Source: an uncultured Phycisphaerales bacterium (GTDB taxonomy: Bacteria; Planctomycetota; Phycisphaerae; UBA1845; CAIVHJ01). Taken from it: 8,039 nt of DNA. The notes under the pieces are model-generated. The model was not told the origin of the DNA. It worked only from the letters and a program-made list of their open reading frames with translations, and did not search any database. The stretch lies in NCBI GenBank assembly GCA_903905665.1, contig CAIVHJ010000250.1:1-8039 (forward strand). The letters are read 5' to 3'. The translations under genes and the position numbers were made by a program. Numbering within the stretch: the first letter of the stretch is position 1; every line of letters starts with the position of its first letter. Of this stretch, positions 5,872-8,039 are shown one piece after another.

Positions 5872-6387
5872 TCACTTCTGAAAACTTCCAAAGATTTTTC
5901 CCAGACCGATTTCAGTCAAAATTTCATCTTCGACGCGATGCATCGCTTGAGCATCAGACGACTTCCCGTCTCGAAATCCCAGCAGGTGCAGCGTTCCGTG
6001 CAGGGCATAAAGGGTTAGTTCCGCCGCCGGAGAATGACCGCGATCCTTTGCTTCGCGACGGGCCGTTTCGGCGGAAACGATCACTTCGCCTTCCAGTGCT
6101 GTTTTTTTCCTGTGGCGCGGCCGAGTTTCCGCAAGATCAAAAGCCATCACGTCCGTCGGCCCGCGCTTTTTCAAAAACCGCCGATGCAACCGCGCCATCT
6201 CCGAATCATCCGTGATGACCACGGTGATCCCACTCTGTGTTTTCCCAAATCGCTTGAGAGCGGCCCGAAGTGCACGACGAACCCATAACGGCTTGATCCA
6301 GCGATATCGAACTCTCTGAAGAATCTGAATACTCAATTGCGAGCAATGCAACGGATTTCCTTCTCGTAGGATCTCAATTGGCGTCAC
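5872..6387 (-). CDS. ybeY: YbeY, endoribonuclease / rRNA maturation factor
   Basis: 171-residue YbeY homologue, a metal-dependent single-strand endoribonuclease acting in 16S rRNA 3'-end maturation and 70S quality control. Seen: GPTDVMAFDL (77-86), LEGEVIVSAETARREA (99-114) and the metal site HGTLHLLGFRD (130-140). The usual motif is HGxLHLxGxDH, with three His ligands; here His130 and His134 are kept but the third position is Asp140, a variant I believe also occurs in planctomycete YbeY proteins. Length is normal. The start is taken as GTG 6387, overlapping the stop of the HD gene as GTGA. A TTG at 6351 with AAGGA 6 nt upstream is a credible alternative giving 159 residues. The frame is open back to 6627, but that part is a shadow of the HD gene. 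Second gene in the operon visible here. Confidence 0.92.
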   Translation of the reverse strand: MTPIEILREGNPLHCSQLSIQILQRVRYRWIKPLWVRRALRAALKRFGKTQSGITVVITDDSEMARLHRRFLKKRGPTDVMAFDLAETRPRHRKKTALEGEVIVSAETARREAKDRGHSPAAELTLYALHGTLHLLGFRDGKSSDAQAMHRVEDEILTEIGLGKIFGSFQK

Positions 6388-8039
6388 GCACTCTGAACCG
6401 GCGGCGGGGACGGCGACGCCTTGGGATAAACCACCCGACCGTGATAAAACCGGCACAAACTCCGCACGAGCGATTCCTCCACTTTGTGGAGCTCCTTCAG
6501 CATGATGTCGCATTCGTCGAACTGCCCGTCGGTCAGACGATCCATCAGCACATTGTGCACGACAGATTCGATCCGGCCCGCCGTCGGCTCCTGCAACGCG
6601 CGAACGGCGCCTTCCACTCCGTCGCACAACATCAGCACCGCCGTTTCCTTCGTCTGCGGTTTTGGACCCGGATAACGAAAATCCGCGTCGGAAATTTCTC
6701 GCGATTCTCCAGAGGCACGCTGCTTTTCGCTCGCCGCGTGATGGAAATACTTGACCAGCGTCGTCCCGTGGTGCTCCTCGATGAATCGCATCACCGACGG
6801 GGGCAACCCGTATTCATGGGCCAACTCCACACCGTCCTTGATGTGGGCGGTGATCACCAGCAGGCTCATCGTCGGCGACAACCGATCGTGAACATTGATC
6901 TTGGCCTCCTGGTTTTCCGCGAAATATTCCGGTTTGTGGATTTTTCCGATGTCGTGGTACATCGCGCCCACTTTGGCCAACAACCCACCGGCTCCGATCG
7001 CATCACAAGCGCTTTCGGCCATGTTGCTCAGCCACAAACTGTGAGCAAACGTTCCCGGCGCATCCCGTGCCAACCGACCCAACAACGGATGAGACGTGTC
7101 GAGCAATTCCAACAACCGCCAGTTGGTCGCCACTCCCAACAACCATTCGATCGGCGACAGCATCACAAAGAAAACTGCGACCCCGGCCATGGCACTTCCG
7201 GCCGCCACCCCCGCCTGAATCAATGATTCTTCCACTGGGCGATGTTCTACCCACTCCACCATCAGCGCAGCGCAAAATGCCGCCAGGCAATTTAGCAAAC
7301 CTGTCGAAAACAGTTCATTACGGCTTCGAATTTCGCGCAACTGGTACACGACCACCATCACGACTGCTCCCAGCACCAGTAGCAACCCCATGTTGCCGCG
7401 AACCGCAAGCGTCATCAAAATTGCCATCGCCACGCTCATCCCCGCCGCGAAGCGCTGCGAAAACACCATCGTCAAAATGGCCGCCGCCATGACCATCGGG
7501 GCCACGACGAGATACGGGTATCGGGCCAGGACTTCGCCGAGAAACAGCGCACGCCCCGTCCCCACCATCAGCCAAAACAGAATCGCAATCGAAATCAGTC
7601 GCATCCGATCCTGAATCAGGCTTCTTCCGAACGTCCGGCAGTATCCCGTCAACCCCAGTGACAACAACACGACCAGCGCCGCCAAACCCACTTCTTGAAA
7701 GTAATGCTGCCGGCGAATGGATTCGATCAGGATCGGATAATTTTGCATCGACGGAATTCGTACACCTTGCAATACCGCCAAACAGGATTCGTGCTCGTCC
7801 TGCAATCGCTTGATCTGCTCCGCTGTTAACGAATACCCGTCGTCCGTGATGCGGCCCTTCTCGTTCACCGGGGATTCGGCCAGCACGGAAAACGGCGCAT
7901 AGACTTTTGTCACGGGTCGTTCCGCCGCGGCGGCAGCATCCATCCTCGCTGACGTCTGTTCCGCATCAAACACAAACAGCGGTTCCTCACCCAGAGATGT
8001 TTTCAGCAGGTCACGTATCACCGGCTGCAGCGTCACCGA
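6384..8039 (-). CDS. PgpH/YqfF-type HD-domain phosphohydrolase, N-terminus off window
   Basis: Membrane phosphodiesterase of the 7TMR-HD family; characterised PgpH proteins hydrolyse the second messenger c-di-AMP. About 550 residues are in the window and the frame is open at the right edge. The GTG at 8036 is probably an internal Val, because the family usually has an N-terminal helix and a larger extracellular 7TM-HDED domain. Numbering from that Val: end of the extracellular domain (1-110), about seven helices (117-131, 147-165, 174-194, 197-211, 216-231, 246-261, 277-300), then the HD domain. It holds GTFAHSLWLSNMAE (His332), YHDIGK (H361-D362), ITAHIKDGVELA (His398), EEHHGTTLVKYF (421-432) and CDGVEGAVRAL (Asp472), a complete metal-ligand set. 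A Pro/Ser-rich tail overlaps the ybeY start by GTGA. Whether this organism makes c-di-AMP cannot be told from the window. Confidence 0.93.
   Translation of the reverse strand, partial: SVTLQPVIRDLLKTSLGEEPLFVFDAEQTSARMDAAAAAERPVTKVYAPFSVLAESPVNEKGRITDDGYSLTAEQIKRLQDEHESCLAVLQGVRIPSMQNYPILIESIRRQHYFQEVGLAALVVLLSLGLTGYCRTFGRSLIQDRMRLISIAILFWLMVGTGRALFLGEVLARYPYLVVAPMVMAAAILTMVFSQRFAAGMSVAMAILMTLAVRGNMGLLLVLGAVVMVVVYQLREIRSRNELFSTGLLNCLAAFCAALMVEWVEHRPVEESLIQAGVAAGSAMAGVAVFFVMLSPIEWLLGVATNWRLLELLDTSHPLLGRLARDAPGTFAHSLWLSNMAESACDAIGAGGLLAKVGAMYHDIGKIHKPEYFAENQEAKINVHDRLSPTMSLLVITAHIKDGVELAHEYGLPPSVMRFIEEHHGTTLVKYFHHAASEKQRASGESREISDADFRYPGPKPQTKETAVLMLCDGVEGAVRALQEPTAGRIESVVHNVLMDRLTDGQFDECDIMLKELHKVEESLVRSLCRFYHGRVVYPKASPSPPPVQSA

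Noticed and set aside
6388..6627. N-terminal extension of YbeY
   Set aside because: Arg/Gly-rich translation overlapping the conserved HD domain in another frame; YbeY similarity begins only after about 6350.

Overview
The window most likely comes from a member of the Planctomycetota. This is an inference from four things: a multi-pass membrane protein ending in a CxxC...LRG...CPECG zinc ribbon, a style common in that phylum; a STAS protein with an LMSSSALG-type core; a YbeY whose third zinc ligand is Asp; and intergenic DNA packed with short perfect hairpins. No rRNA or other decisive marker is present.

Layout. (1) 1-614, minus: N-terminal 204 residues of an APC/CAT-type amino acid permease that runs off the left edge. 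(2) 615-1183: gene-free, with an evenly spaced direct/inverted/direct repeat (780-886) and a cluster of hairpins (933-1131) resembling REP-type repeats. (3) 1184-2131, plus: six-helix membrane protein with a C-terminal zinc ribbon, visibly AT-richer than its neighbours. (4) 2205-2288, plus: tRNA-Leu(GAG), followed after 17 nt by (5) a small STAS protein, 2306-2665. (6) 2793-3830, plus: PA0069-family radical SAM protein with a plausible promoter of its own. (7) 3840-8039, minus: a tightly packed four-gene operon. In transcription order it holds a PgpH-type HD phosphohydrolase (5' end off the window), ybeY, a nitrilase-fold protein lacking its catalytic triad, and a CorC/HlyC (CNNM/DUF21-CBS) membrane protein.

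The minus-strand operon resembles the widespread phoH-pgpH-ybeY-corC group linked to RNA maturation, c-di-AMP turnover and ion homeostasis. phoH would be expected just beyond the right edge. The odd member is the nitrilase-like gene between ybeY and corC: Glu, Lys and Cys of the triad read as Gly, Arg and Gly. The radical SAM gene and this operon converge with only 9 nt between stop codons.

No complete new system such as a defence island, CRISPR array, prophage or transposase is visible. The best leads are the triad-less nitrilase homologue, the evenly spaced repeat triplet, the hairpin cluster and the tRNA-STAS arrangement. No convincing intrinsic terminator was found.
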